This document shows positions 1 through 9,164 of a stretch of DNA of 64,000 bases, piece by piece. The stretch spans positions 62,001-126,000 of the forward strand of contig UCMW01000006.1 of the NCBI GenBank assembly GCA_900473745.1. The letters run 5' to 3'. Position numbers and translations under genes: made by a program. Every line of letters begins with the position of its first letter. Position 1 is the first letter of the stretch. The DNA comes from Hyphomicrobiales bacterium. Its GTDB lineage: Bacteria > Pseudomonadota > Alphaproteobacteria > Rhizobiales > Rhizobiaceae. A model generated the notes under the pieces. It ran no database searches. It worked only from the letters and a program-made list of their open reading frames with translations, and was not told the origin of the DNA.

Positions 1-2302
1 TGGCTTCTGCCCAGGTGAGTTCATTGCTCTTTACGACAGTGACTGGCGTGACGACATGCAATCCTTTGCCACCAGTGGTCTTGCAGAAGCTGACAAGTCC
101 GAGTTCTTCCAACCGGTCGCGCATTTCGCGCGCAGCTTCCACGACGGTCGAAAAGGGAACATCCGGTCCCGGATCAAGGTCGAAGACGAGACGACCGGGC
201 CTCCCCGGCTCACCAGCTTCGCAATTCCAAGGATGCAGCTCGATGCCGCCGATCTGGGCAATAGCAGCAAGGCCTTCGATGCGATCGATCTGCAGATACG
301 GTTTCTTGTTGCCGAACACCTTGACCAGTTCGAGCAGATTAGAGGTTCCCGGCGTCGCATGCCGCTGGAAGAATTGCTCGCCGCCAATACCATCCGGTGT
401 TCGGATGATGGAGCACGGCCGTCCCCTGATATGGTCGATCAGCCATGGGCCAACGGCTTCATGATAGCGGGCGAGATCTTCCTTGGTGACGGGCTCCCCG
501 TCATTGGCATCCGGCCAGAGCGGCTTGTCCGGGCTGGAGATCATGACACCCATGACCTCCGCCTTGGCATTCTTCAGACGCCTGGGTCTCGATGGATTCG
601 TTGGGGCTGGTGCCGGGGTATCGGCCTTTGCCGGCGGTGCCGGCTTTTCTGCCTCGACTTCAGCTGCGGGCTTGTCTTCCCTTAGGCCCTTGAAGGCCGC
701 CTGACGGACCAGTCCATCCGCTGTCCAGCCGGCAAACTCAATCTCAGCAACCAGTTCGGGTTTGACCCAGACGACATTCGGATCCTTCTTCGGGGCGCCT
801 ATGCCCGTAAATGGTGATTTGGTGGCCCCGATCTCCCGTAGCCTCGGCAAGATCTTGTCGACCATTTTGGCGCCGTAGCCGGTTCCCACCCGGCCGACAT
901 AGACGAAATGGTCGCCCCTGAAGACGCCGACCAGCAGGGAGCGAAACTTGCCGTTGGTCGTGGCATAGGCTCCGACGACGACTTCATGGCCAGCGCGGCA
1001 TTTGGACTTCGCCCAGGTGTCTGTGCGGCCCGACCGGTAGGGTGCATCGGCCTGTTTCGAGACAATGCCTTCCAGTGAGAGTTTGCAGGCCGACTTCAGG
1101 ACGGCGTCGCCCCCGTTCTCGAAATGCTCGACAAAACGAAGGCGTTGATCTTCGCCGGCGTCACTCAATATTGTCTGAAGGCGTTCCTTGCGCGCAGCCA
1201 GCGGTAATTCCCGCAGGTCTTCATTGCCCTCGAACAGTAGATCGAAGGCAAAGTAGACGAGTGCGTCGGTCTTTCCTTCCGAGAGCGCTGCCTGAAGTGC
1301 GGCAAAGTCCGGCGCACCGTTCACATTGAGGGCACAGATCTCACCGTCGATGATGGCATCAGGAAGGCCAGCGCCGGAAGCGGCGATCGCTGGATACCTT
1401 ACCGTCCAATCCAGGCCCTTGCGTGTTTTGAGCGTCACCTGGCCGTCCTCGATGCGCATCTGGATGCGGTAGCCGTCGAACTTGATCTCGTGGATCCAAC
1501 CCGTGGCTGATGGGGGACGTTCCAACGTGTCGCAAAGCTGGGGAGGAATGAATTCTGGCATCGCGGACTTCGACGCTTTTTCTCGTGCTGGCTTCCGTCT
1601 GGTCTTCGTTTCCCTGTCTCGTTCTTCTGCCGACAATCCATGATTGCTGTCCCAGACTGTATCCGCCTTGACATCGCCGCTCTGCACCATGAACGGTTTA
1701 GGCTTTCTGCCCTTGCCGCTGGTGATCATTTCCATCGTGCGACCGGACGCAACGGAGGTCGCATTTTCCTCAAGGACGGCAGCGCCATCCTCTTCGACAG
1801 AGAAATCGTCGTGATGTTTGATCAACAGCCAATTGGTGCGCTTGCCGGCGTCGCGCTCATTGCGCATCCTCACCAACACGAAGCTGCCATGCAGCCGCTC
1901 GCCCTCAAGTGTGAACTTGAAGTCGCCCTTGGCCAGCGCTTGCTCGGGCGTCTTGTTGCCTTCTGGTTCCCAATAGCCGCGATCCCAAAGCATGACCGTC
2001 CCGCCGCCATACTGCCCCTTGGGGATCGTGCCTTCAAAGTCGCCATAGTCGAGTGGATGGTCCTCCACCTCGACAGCAAGGCGCTTGTCATGCGGATCGA
2101 GTGACGGCCCCTTGGTGACGGCCCAGGACTTGAAGACACCATCGAGTTCAAGGCGCAAATCATAATGAAGCCGCGTGGCGTCATGTTTCTGGATGACGAA
2201 GCGCCTGCGCTTCAATGCCTTTAGCTTCTTAGCACCGGTCGGCTCCTGCGTTTTTTGAAAATCGCGCTTCTGCCTGTAAGTCGAGAGCTTATCATTAGCC
2301 AT
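1..2302 (-). CDS. ligD: Multidomain ATP-dependent DNA ligase LigD (3' end outside window)
   Basis: Non-homologous end-joining ligase that, with Ku, trims, fills and seals double-strand breaks. Translating the minus strand from ATG at 2302 gives about 767 residues with no stop before the window edge. The N-terminal phosphoesterase domain shows [16 protein letters not shown] and [13 protein letters not shown]. The ligase domain has the adenylation motif EIKFDGYR with Lys about 274 (codon 1481-1483). The C-terminal primase-polymerase domain has FDLDPG (near 165-188) and TTGGKGLHV. The order PE-LIG-POL is the usual Gram-negative one. Only the last residues are missing. No ku gene lies in the window, so the partner must be elsewhere. 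Confidence 0.96.
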   Translation of the reverse strand, partial: MANDKLSTYRQKRDFQKTQEPTGAKKLKALKRRRFVIQKHDATRLHYDLRLELDGVFKSWAVTKGPSLDPHDKRLAVEVEDHPLDYGDFEGTIPKGQYGGGTVMLWDRGYWEPEGNKTPEQALAKGDFKFTLEGERLHGSFVLVRMRNERDAGKRTNWLLIKHHDDFSVEEDGAAVLEENATSVASGRTMEMITSGKGRKPKPFMVQSGDVKADTVWDSNHGLSAEERDRETKTRRKPAREKASKSAMPEFIPPQLCDTLERPPSATGWIHEIKFDGYRIQMRIEDGQVTLKTRKGLDWTVRYPAIAASGAGLPDAIIDGEICALNVNGAPDFAALQAALSEGKTDALVYFAFDLLFEGNEDLRELPLAARKERLQTILSDAGEDQRLRFVEHFENGGDAVLKSACKLSLEGIVSKQADAPYRSGRTDTWAKSKCRAGHEVVVGAYATTNGKFRSLLVGVFRGDHFVYVGRVGTGYGAKMVDKILPRLREIGATKSPFTGIGAPKKDPNVVWVKPELVAEIEFAGWTADGLVRQAAFKGLREDKPAAEVEAEKPAPPAKADTPAPAPTNPSRPRRLKNAKAEVMGVMISSPDKPLWPDANDGEPVTKEDLARYHEAVGPWLIDHIRGRPCSIIRTPDGIGGEQFFQRHATPGTSNLLELVKVFGNKKPYLQIDRIEGLAAIAQIGGIELHPWNCEAGEPGRPGRLVFDLDPGPDVPFSTVVEAAREMRDRLEELGLVSFCKTTGGKGLHVVTPVTVVKSNELTWAEA

Positions 2303-2802
2303 GGCAGTCCCCGTTACGAATCCGCCCCAGCTTGGATGAAGACGGAACGCGGTGCGGGCCGGACAGGCCGAACGCTCGACTGCCGTTTGGTTGATCGCAA
2401 TGAGAAACTGGAACAACCATCGCGTTCGTTCCCCTATTACGTCCGTCGCCGCGCCCGCGACTTCAGGGGAAAAGAAGCCATAGATAGTGGTTTTGTTCCA
2501 TGAACTTGGCCAGCAGAGCCATCGAGGGAACAAGTGGCAGCCACGGTTGTGGTGTGTCTCTCTCCAACGACCATCTTTTCGGTGGATGGCAAAACTCTCG
2601 GAGACGTCGGGACAGTCATGTCGTTTAAGGGGTAAGAGGTGCCCTGCGAATTCGCTCCAGCGGCGCTCGCGCGACAGACAAGCTCGAGGTCCAATCCAAA
2701 CGAGACGAGGTCGTGTTCAGGACAGCGTGGCCGCGAAGTCCTGCACCGCATGCCCGTATGAGGACGATGCGGGCTCGCATCGATTGTTAGCAGGGGGTGC
2801 CA
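2303..2802. other. Intergenic, no supported gene
   Basis: About 500 bases between the divergent ligD and the sigma-like gene. Both strands have open frames, but none shows a recognisable domain or a good ribosome site. Confidence 0.5.
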
Positions 2803-2828
2803 GGAACCTTAGACATATTCCGGAGTTT
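2803..2828 (+). promoter_or_regulatory. Candidate EcfG-type (general stress) promoter
   Basis: GGAAC at 2803-2807, 16 bases, then AGTT at 2824-2827. The alphaproteobacterial EcfG consensus is GGAAC-N16/17-CGTT, so the last element has one mismatch. It ends about 25 bases before the start codon at 2853, which would leave a very short leader just holding the GGAGG ribosome site at 2841-2845. Confidence 0.4.
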
Positions 2829-2852
2829 CCGCTCTCGGATGGAGGCGTGACA

Positions 2853-3323
2853 ATGAAACAGCCCAATACCGTTTTGGAATGTCTTCCCCACTTGAGGCTA
2901 TTCGCCCGAGTGATGTGCCCCGACCCGAATGGCGCAGACCAGGCTGTAGCAGATTGTCTGCAGCGAGTTCGGAAGTGCCTATCTGAGGCACCCAGCTCCG
3001 ATCATATCTTCATCATGCTTTTGACAGACTTGGCAGCAGCGATCCGTCGTCTCGAGAGACCTCGGGCTTCAAACGATGCACTGGGCACAGAGCCCACGAT
3101 GCATGCTCTGCGACGCCTACCACCGCATCACCGCGATGTACTGGTTGTGGTTGCGCTGTTCAGGCTCCGCTATTGGGAAGCTGCTGCCGTCTGCAATTGT
3201 CCTGTTGGAACAATCAAAAGCCGTTTCAATCGTGCCAAGGCCGCTTTCACCGCTCAATCTGAGCCACATCCATCAATCAATGCGATCCGCCATCCGGATT
3301 ATGTCGTCGAACGACATATATAG
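2853..3323 (+). CDS. Short sigma-70 / ECF-like protein
   Basis: A 156-residue protein whose C-terminal half resembles sigma region 4: LRRLPPHHRDVLVVVALF, then a turn and CNCPVGTIKSRFNRAKAAF, which is the usual ECF recognition helix pattern. The N-terminal part (LFARVMCPDPNGADQAVADCLQ) has the outline of region 2 but is weak. The ATG at 2853 is chosen over a longer upstream frame because GGAGG sits 7 bases before it. The shortness of region 2 makes a degenerate or regulatory sigma-like protein possible. A second gene of the same kind and size is at 13638-14090, behind a similar promoter-like sequence. Confidence 0.65.
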   Translation: MKQPNTVLECLPHLRLFARVMCPDPNGADQAVADCLQRVRKCLSEAPSSDHIFIMLLTDLAAAIRRLERPRASNDALGTEPTMHALRRLPPHHRDVLVVVALFRLRYWEAAAVCNCPVGTIKSRFNRAKAAFTAQSEPHPSINAIRHPDYVVERHI

Positions 3324-3872
3324 GTGGCCGCAGGACGTTTTCGCAGGCCAACCCCTGGTCTACCGTTGCAACGCAAGCCTTGCCGGGGCGGTCGGACAGC
3401 CTCGTAGCTCTTACTGAGTGCGTTGGCGAAGCTCTCAGGAGGGATCAGGAACTCTGCCCGCAAGCCGTGTTCCGCAGAGTCCAAAGTCGCCTTGGCGGAG
3501 AGTTCGCCGGCGAGCACCTGCTCAATCATCTGGCTTCCGAAGCCTCTTCGGGACGGTAAAACGACGAGTGGGCCACCCCTTTCGTTCCACACAAGTCTAC
3601 CCGTTGGCAACGACGGTCCAATGGATGTCGACATTGCCGTCGCCATACGCCAAAGAACCGTACTTCACGGCGTTCGTGGATAACTCGTGAAACGCAAGAG
3701 CGATTGCCACATTGGCCCGGGACTGGATCTTGATCCGAGGTCCTGAGATGGTGAAAGGTAGCGCGCCGTCCCGTCCTGGCTCATGACCTCGAGCGCGCCA
3801 GGCTCGGCTGAAAAGATTAGGGACTGGAATTGATCTGGTATCCGGGTGCCAATGCTGGCAATTTAAGTGCAT
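3299..3872 (-). pseudogene. Decayed HWE-type histidine kinase (C-terminal part)
   Basis: Two minus-strand frames join into the catalytic end of an HWE sensor kinase. The upstream frame gives ALAFHELSTNAVKYGSLAYG (N box) and ends at TAG after VVANG near 3603. One frame over, the sequence continues as RLVWNERGGPLVVLPSRRGFGSQ, the matching G-box region. A single-base frameshift near 3603-3610 therefore breaks the gene. The N-terminal sensor and the phospho-acceptor His region are absent. The 3' end overlaps the sigma-like gene by 25 bases; the kinase homology itself ends near 3440. Confidence 0.75.
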
Positions 3873-4123
3873 GTACCACAGCCTCTATCCTGTACCATCG
3901 CTCGCTATGCTGACTGTGGACTCAGGTGGAATGGTCCGCCCAACCTGTCTCGTCAATGCGGTTCGTCCCTAACTCCTATGCACTGAGCCGTTGGGCGAAG
4001 CGGGGGCCAAGGTTCCCCAACGATTTTTCGTTGTTCGCAGCATCTCCATGACGCCATGCGGCTTCAACACGGATTTCGGGTGCTAGATTGGCGCGCCAGA
4101 GTGAGGCTAGCACGGCTGCCAGC

Positions 4124-4285
4124 TCAGCCGATAAGCTGGATCAAGCCGCCGATCCAAGAAATAGGCGGCGCTGATAAAGGCGAGATGGCTGAGTGCCTGC
4201 GGACAGTTGCCCAAGGGTAGACCCGCTTATCGACTTCCTCCGCGAACAGTCCGAGATAATTGGCATATACCGTATCGGGATTCAG
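4124..4285 (-). pseudogene. C-terminal remnant of a GH15-family (glucoamylase/trehalase-like) hydrolase
   Basis: The minus strand reads YANYLGLFAEEVD and, after a frame change, LGNCPQALSHLAFISAAY followed by LDRRLDPAYRLS and a stop. This is the typical end of bacterial glycoside hydrolase family 15 proteins. Only about 50 residues remain and the frame is broken, so it is a relic. Confidence 0.6.
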
Positions 4286-4565
4286 GGGGCAGGAACCTTT
4301 AAGGTCGTTCTGAATAGTGATGCGGCAGCTTACGCGGAAGCCATAGGCACGTGGGTGATGTCACCGCTGAAGCCATTGAAGCTCACGGAAAGCGATCATC
4401 CCTTCAACTCAACATTCCGGCACTTTCGACCCTGATGTTTTTGAAAAAATAGGATCTTCCCTATGCACGCACAGGGTCTTCAGACGGCGGCGGATTTGAC
4501 TGCCGCTGCGCATGCCCCCCAGAAGGTCCGGAGCATCCGGAAGAACCTCGCCTTCAAAACTTTGG

Positions 4566-6233
4566 TTACCGCACGCTTTGCAGCTGAGCGTTGGAATTGC
4601 CCTGATTGAAAGCAATCGTGCACTTCACCCCGTCTGGCGCATATTCAACGATCAGTTCCGGGTTGTATACGGCTGGAAATGCCCGCCGGATAAGCTGTGA
4701 GCCAAAGCCTGCTCGATCTGGTTTCGACACCGTCGGGCCGTTTTGTTCGTGCCACGAAAATGTCACTCGTCCATTCGTTGATTCCCAGGCAATGTAAATT
4801 CGGCCCCCGTCATTGCTGAGAGCACCGTATTTCGCAGCGTTGGTTGCCAGTTCATGAATTACCAGCGAGAGAGCTAGTCCCGCCTCCGGCTCTATAATCA
4901 GAGGATTCCCGGCGACAATGAAAGGCGCTCCGCTGCTCTTGTCGTATGGGGCAAGTGCAGTTTTCACGACATCAGCTATCAGAGCATCAGGACTGCCTTC
5001 TTCTCCCGCGAAGATCAGATCATAGGCACGGCCGAGGGCAGACAGTCGTTGGGAGAAGGATTCGAGCCGATCATCTCGCGGAAAGGTTTGTCGCGCGATT
5101 GCAGTCACCACGGCCAGCGTGTTTTTGACCCGATGTCTGAGTTCACCGACCAGCAATGCGCGACGTTGTTCAGCCAGTGCCGCCGTATCGCGTCTCGTCT
5201 CCAGTTCGTCGAGTAGGCTGTCAACTGTATCTCCGACCAAGCCTAGCTCCGCGGCGGTGCCACGCATATGGGTTCGCGTGGCCGTGTCTCCCGATTTATA
5301 GGCTTCAAGCACGTCAACGATTCTGTGGATCGGCCGGAGGATGAAGCGGTTGCCCACGTATGTGGCAGCAATGAATGCAGCGACGATGCTCAAAACGAGC
5401 ATGGAGACGCTTGCCCAGGTCGTGCGATTGATGCTCTGAAAGGCCGCCGAGCTGGATATGCCGGTGCTCACAAAGACGGGCATGTTCAGGCTGGCGGGTT
5501 GGTAGGCTACAATATCTCCAGAGCCATCTGGTCCTATCAGGTCTAAGGTCCCCGGGCCGGAGGCTTGGACCTTCGCAAGCAGAGGTGCGATGAGCTTCGT
5601 ACCGGCAAGCGTTGCGGTGGAAGGGGCCTGCGCGAGTACGACGCCGTCCCGATCTGCTATCGTGACTTTTCCTCCTCCAGCTAGGTTGCGCTCTGTCATG
5701 CGCGCCTGGAGCCAATCCAGTTTGATAGCTGTGGCAACAACGCCGATAGTAGCTCCGTCCCGTTTCAGCGGGACTGCCACGGGGAGAACGGCGGCGCCCG
5801 TCAATTTGCTGACGGTGTAGGTCCCAACCACCAGCGTATCACCGCTCGCACGCAGGCCGTCGTTCACATATGTCCGTTCGGAGAAATCGACGCCGGACGG
5901 ATTTCCCTGACTGTCGCAAACGAGTTTTCGCTGGGCATTGATAACAAGGATCGCCCCCGTCATCTCGAGACTGTCGGCGATGCGTCGCAGCGAAGCGGAG
6001 CAGCTCGTGGACTCAAGGTCGACCACGGTTGGAAGTACTGAGACGGCAATGAGCAGGCTTTTTGCGCCCTCCAATACTCTGTCCATTTCGGCTGCGGCAT
6101 TTTGGGTGGCATGAGCAGCTTCCAGATGAACTTCCGCGCTCCGTGCATGTCGGCTCGAAAGCTCATTGTATGTGAGGAGGCCAATGCCTGGCAGTAGCGC
6201 AGTGATGGCGACCGCAAATAGTCTCGTTCTCAC
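4566..6233 (-). CDS. Membrane HWE-family sensor histidine kinase with periplasmic Cache-like domain
   Basis: About 555 residues from a GTG at 6233 with GGAG 7 bases upstream; an in-frame ATG lies at 6335 but its extension looks non-coding. There is an N-terminal membrane helix (LFAVAITALLPGIGLLTYN), a roughly 230-residue extracytoplasmic sensor of Cache type, a second helix (VSMLVLSIVAAFIAATYVG), a HAMP-like linker, then the kinase. The phospho-acceptor motif ELRHRVKNTL places His near 367. The N box is IHELATNAAKYGAL, and WHEQNGP is the W-x-E signature of HWE kinases. In Alphaproteobacteria such kinases often feed PhyR-EcfG stress signalling; no response regulator is adjacent, so the partner is unknown. 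Confidence 0.9.
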   Translation of the reverse strand: MRTRLFAVAITALLPGIGLLTYNELSSRHARSAEVHLEAAHATQNAAAEMDRVLEGAKSLLIAVSVLPTVVDLESTSCSASLRRIADSLEMTGAILVINAQRKLVCDSQGNPSGVDFSERTYVNDGLRASGDTLVVGTYTVSKLTGAAVLPVAVPLKRDGATIGVVATAIKLDWLQARMTERNLAGGGKVTIADRDGVVLAQAPSTATLAGTKLIAPLLAKVQASGPGTLDLIGPDGSGDIVAYQPASLNMPVFVSTGISSSAAFQSINRTTWASVSMLVLSIVAAFIAATYVGNRFILRPIHRIVDVLEAYKSGDTATRTHMRGTAAELGLVGDTVDSLLDELETRRDTAALAEQRRALLVGELRHRVKNTLAVVTAIARQTFPRDDRLESFSQRLSALGRAYDLIFAGEEGSPDALIADVVKTALAPYDKSSGAPFIVAGNPLIIEPEAGLALSLVIHELATNAAKYGALSNDGGRIYIAWESTNGRVTFSWHEQNGPTVSKPDRAGFGSQLIRRAFPAVYNPELIVEYAPDGVKCTIAFNQGNSNAQLQSVR

Positions 6234-6709
6234 GTCTAACTCCAGTTCACCGGGTGCGGTGAAGCTCAAATTCCTATGCCCACACTGTTCTCGGTTCCTG
6301 CTGATTTGACAATAAGCAAGCCTCCGTGGGGCCACTGAAGTGTTGAAGGCGAGAGTAAGGTACCTGCGTGTCCTGTAGGCCTGTTACGGCCACTTTATAC
6401 CACTCTATATTGGCGGTGAGCCACGCGTAGTCGAGGATCAGCAGCTCCACTTGCAGAAGATGGGAAGGACGCTCTCCTCTCCGTGCCCATCCTGTTGAAA
6501 ACGACTGCCGGTAATGATGCTCAAACATTGGTGATCCAGTGAAGAACGGTCGGCGTATCCCAGCGGTATTTCTAAATTTGGCAGTCCAAACGAATGTTTC
6601 TGTCTGCAACGACCCACACGCCATTCACAGAACTCGTCGGAAGAGATAGCGGAATGTACAATTCTCACCCGAATCGGCTCCTTGCGCACTTCTTCCCGGC
6701 GACTAGCAG
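6234..6709. other. Intergenic, no supported gene
   Basis: 476 bases between the divergent kinase and the 72-aa gene. Overlapping minus-strand frames here have no recognisable domain. No GGAAC-type promoter was found. Confidence 0.4.
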
Positions 6710-6928
6710 ATGATCCAGGAAGTTGCTCAAAAGCTGAACGCGCCGCTGAGGCCGGAGGATCTCGCGCTTCTGCAGAAAGCTCTCATCACCGTGTGTGAGA
6801 TCCGCGGTGAAGAAATCATGTCGGTTGTAGCAGAAGAACACGCTAAGCTAATGATAACGCTGTTCCAGAGTGGCATTCGAAATAGACATCAGCTTATCGC
6901 TATGCTGACCGGCCGAAGATTTCCTTGA
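6710..6928 (+). CDS. Small helical hypothetical protein (72 aa)
   Basis: The predicted product is mostly helical and acidic in its middle (LLQKALITVCEIRGEEIMSV), ending in RHQLIAMLTGRRFP. I do not recognise a family. The composition and length are plausible for a small rhizobial stress-zone protein, but the ribosome site is weak. Confidence 0.5.
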   Translation: MIQEVAQKLNAPLRPEDLALLQKALITVCEIRGEEIMSVVAEEHAKLMITLFQSGIRNRHQLIAMLTGRRFP

Positions 6929-7384
6929 TTGTCCGTCGGCCCGCTGTGTGAGGACGCCAAGCGACATGGAGAGTTAAACTTACGTCAATTCGTTCAAGTC
7001 CTCAGGGGGGCCAGGCAGGGTCCGGGAGTTCCTACCGCGGCTGACGGCGCATCGGTTTGTAGCCACGACACGAGAAGGTCCTGCTTCCGCACGGTTGTAT
7101 GGCAGATTGACAAAGCCCGGTTCTACTGGCCGAACGGCCGATGGATCAGGACTATTCGGTCACCGCTCGTAGCGTGCGGACGCGAGCTTCAAAGAGAACG
7201 CTTGTTGCGTCAGGGCCTTAAATAGCCAGCGGGGAGCGCAACTACCTGTGCACCGCGCCGCGCCACGAGACCTCTGCTTCAATCGTCCTTCGACTGCCGC
7301 CTCTTTGCTCAACATTCCTCCTTTAATCAAACGAGAGATTGATCCGCCGAACCTCCTATCTTCCGATTAGCCCAAAAATTATCG
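6929..7384. other. Intergenic, no supported gene
   Basis: About 450 bases with no convincing coding frame on either strand. A 98-codon plus frame exists but has no domain or ribosome site. Confidence 0.4.
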
Positions 7385-7409
7385 GGAACCTCGGAAAGCC
7401 GCTGGTGTT
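7385..7409 (+). promoter_or_regulatory. Candidate EcfG-type promoter
   Basis: GGAAC at 7385-7389, exactly 16 bases, then TGTT at 7406-7409, one mismatch from the GGAAC-N16-CGTT consensus. It lies 30 bases before the ATG at 7440, a natural distance for transcription of the small-protein cluster 7440-8279. Confidence 0.5.
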
Positions 7410-7439
7410 CGGTATTCATCAAGAAAGCAGGAGGCAACC

Positions 7440-7607
7440 ATGGCGACCGACAAGACGCCGCAGCCGCATCAGCTACAGCAGAATCCCGCAGAGGGCGATC
7501 GGGAGACCATCGGGCGGCAATTTGCCGGTCAGGACAATGACCAGAAAGAGGAGAATGAACCCAGCGAACGTGGCGTTGCCCTCGACCCAAAGCGGCGGAT
7601 CGATTGA
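7440..7607 (+). CDS. Small hydrophilic hypothetical protein (55 aa)
   Basis: ATG at 7440 follows a clear AGGAGG, and the product begins MATDKTPQPHQLQQNP. It is rich in Gln, Asp, Glu and Asn and has no hydrophobic core, so it is probably disordered, as are many rhizobial stress-induced small proteins. It has an EcfG-like promoter just upstream. The next small reading frame continues in the same frame after the TGA. Confidence 0.6.
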   Translation: MATDKTPQPHQLQQNPAEGDRETIGRQFAGQDNDQKEENEPSERGVALDPKRRID

Positions 7608-7808
7608 AGGAGCGTTAGGAGGAGCAGCAAGCCACCTCCGGTTCCGGACGAGAACCGCAGTCACAAGGGCACAGGTGATACCAGGCCGGTGTCGACGAAT
7701 AGGAGCGGGGATCAGCACTTTACGCCGGGAAAGGATCCCGACAAGCTGGGTCAGCAGGGGAACAGCAAGGTCAACACCACCAAGCAGGGATATCAGCAGG
7801 ACCGCTAG
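7608..7808 (+). CDS. Small disordered protein with unclear start
   Basis: This frame encodes KPPPVPDENRSHKGTGDTRP and, later, DKLGQQGNSKVNTTKQGYQQ. From memory it resembles small hydrophilic proteins common in rhizobia. There is no ATG, GTG or TTG near its head; the first in-frame start is GTG at 7689, which would lose the conserved part. It lies in the same frame as the preceding 55-aa gene and is separated from it by one TGA, with AGGAGC and AGGAGG just after the stop. A lost start codon, stop read-through, or a former single gene are all possible. Confidence 0.4.
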   Translation, partial: RSVRRSSKPPPVPDENRSHKGTGDTRPVSTNRSGDQHFTPGKDPDKLGQQGNSKVNTTKQGYQQDR

Positions 7809-7816
7809 GAGCATGA

Positions 7817-8005
7817 CATGTCGACATCGACCAGAAGTCCATCAACCATCCGCCAAGGCGGGCCTGGCGCTTCGCATGAAAATGCAAAGCGCCTCTCGAG
7901 GTAAAAAAGCCCGGGTCCGAGGCCGACCGCAAACAGCAAAACGACGTCTCTGGCGGTGGTGGAGAGCGAGATACGCACCACACGCACGATCCGAAACGGA
8001 GATGA
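7817..8005 (+). pseudogene. Degraded small hydrophilic ORF
   Basis: One frame reads DIDQKSINHPPRRAWRFA, then a TGA, then KKPGSEADRKQQNDVSGG and ends DTHHTHDPKRR at a TGA just before the next gene. No start codon fits and the internal stop splits it, so it looks like a broken small gene of the same disordered type as its neighbours. Confidence 0.3.
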
Positions 8006-8009
8006 ACCG

Positions 8010-8279
8010 ATGAACACAGCCAATCCCCAACTAGAGGGCCTATACCTCGCGATCTCTGCTTTGATCCGGCGCATGATCGAAAAGGGTTTGTTTGAACCGG
8101 ACGATCTTCACCAGGCCATGGCAGAGGCGCGGAAAGTTGCGGAGGAGGATATGCAGAGTTCGTCCCTTTCAGACGCTAATCAGAAGGCCGTTCTGTTCCC
8201 AATCGATCTCCTCGACAAGGCAGATGGAAATATCGAAACTTTCCGCATGCTGGCTCGCCGGATCGCAAAGGGCCAGTAG
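8010..8279 (+). CDS. Small acidic helical hypothetical protein (89 aa)
   Basis: Start ATG 8010 gives MNTANPQLEGLYLAISALIR; an upstream in-frame start at 7956 would overlap the preceding frame. The product is acidic and helical (FEPDDLHQAMAEARKVAEED), ending FRMLARRIAKGQ. I do not recognise a named domain. It closes the small-protein cluster that starts at 7440. Confidence 0.6.
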   Translation: MNTANPQLEGLYLAISALIRRMIEKGLFEPDDLHQAMAEARKVAEEDMQSSSLSDANQKAVLFPIDLLDKADGNIETFRMLARRIAKGQ

Positions 8280-8618
8280 TGCTCAGCGCTATATCGATAC
8301 GCGCTGAAACTTTCACTGAGGCGGACTTGGCGCAATGGCACGGCGGGTGCTGGCGCAAAACGGAGGCGGCTTGCGGCAGTAGTGGGCCTTTCGGCCGAGT
8401 TTGGGTGCCGGAGATGTCGTGTCGTGCAAACTATCGAGAGACACGGTTCTCGTCGTCGATTAGCATCAACCGGGCGGAGGCCGCGTTGCCCCAAGTCCAT
8501 AAAACGGTTGAGATCATTTTCGGTTGCCGCGGGTGAGAAGCTCTTCACAAGTAGTCCGCAACGGCCGGTGTTAGTAAGCTCGCGCGCAATTTTTGCGTTC
8601 GCGCTTCTCCCGAGATTT
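8280..8618. other. Intergenic, no supported gene
   Basis: About 340 bases with overlapping short frames on both strands. None has a domain or a believable start. Confidence 0.4.
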
Positions 8619-8963
8619 TCATCTGGTCACGCCATGTCGGATGGGCAAGTGCTGCCGCGTCCATGCAGTGTCTTCCGTGTCATCCCGGCAGTCGAACACA
8701 TCTTCAATATCGGCATCGTAGGAGACCAGCGTCGTCGGTTGCAGATTGCCGACTTGATTGGCCTCCTTCGGGGCCGTCATGATTGTCAATGAGGTGTAGA
8801 GGGCCGGCACGCCCTTGGCGTTGAACCGGCCGCCATAGAGCGCGGCACCGCGTCCCTCGGAGCGCTTTTGCCATTGATGGGTGATACAGATGTCGATGCT
8901 GTACCGGTCCTTGAGTATGGGCGACAGGCTCCTGGCACTTAGCGAGGCTGTCGACCGTTCCCT
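8619..8963 (-). pseudogene. Truncated RES-domain toxin (NAD-degrading type) remnant
   Basis: The minus frame reads GRGAALYGGRFNAKGVPALY followed by TSL, and later QPTTLVSYDADIEDVFDC. This matches the core of RES-domain proteins, the toxins of RES-Xre systems, which degrade NAD. The frame has a stop just upstream at 8964-8966, no start codon, and an unrelated C-terminus after DCRDDTED. The rest of the domain and the Xre antitoxin are missing. Confidence 0.6.
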
Positions 8964-9146
8964 TCACCCCCCCACACATACGCCACGAAGGCCGGTGCAT
9001 GGCCTCACTCTTAGAATTTGCGGAGAATCTGCTTGTCCGCCAAGATGCAGCCAGTTGCCTTGCAATGTTCAGTTGAATACTTGCGAATGTGCGTAGTAGT
9101 CGCAGTCTAGACGCGTGACCATTTAGTCGATATTTGCTGAGCGGCT

Positions 9147-9164
9147 GGCGACGGTAGGGTCGCC
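9147..9164 (+). promoter_or_regulatory. Hairpin directly abutting a start codon
   Basis: GGCGAC (9147-9152) and GTCGCC (9159-9164) are a perfect 6-bp inverted repeat around the loop GGTAGG. The loop is the only purine-rich candidate ribosome site, and the right arm touches the ATG at 9165. Folding would place the ribosome site in the loop. Confidence 0.35.

Noticed and set aside
2369..2440. GGAAC-like motif near 2409 as a promoter for ligD or the sigma-like gene
   Set aside because: On neither strand is a GTT element 16-17 bases away.
2487..2852. N-terminal extension of the sigma-like gene
   Set aside because: No ribosome site and arginine-rich, low-quality sequence; the ATG at 2853 has GGAGG.
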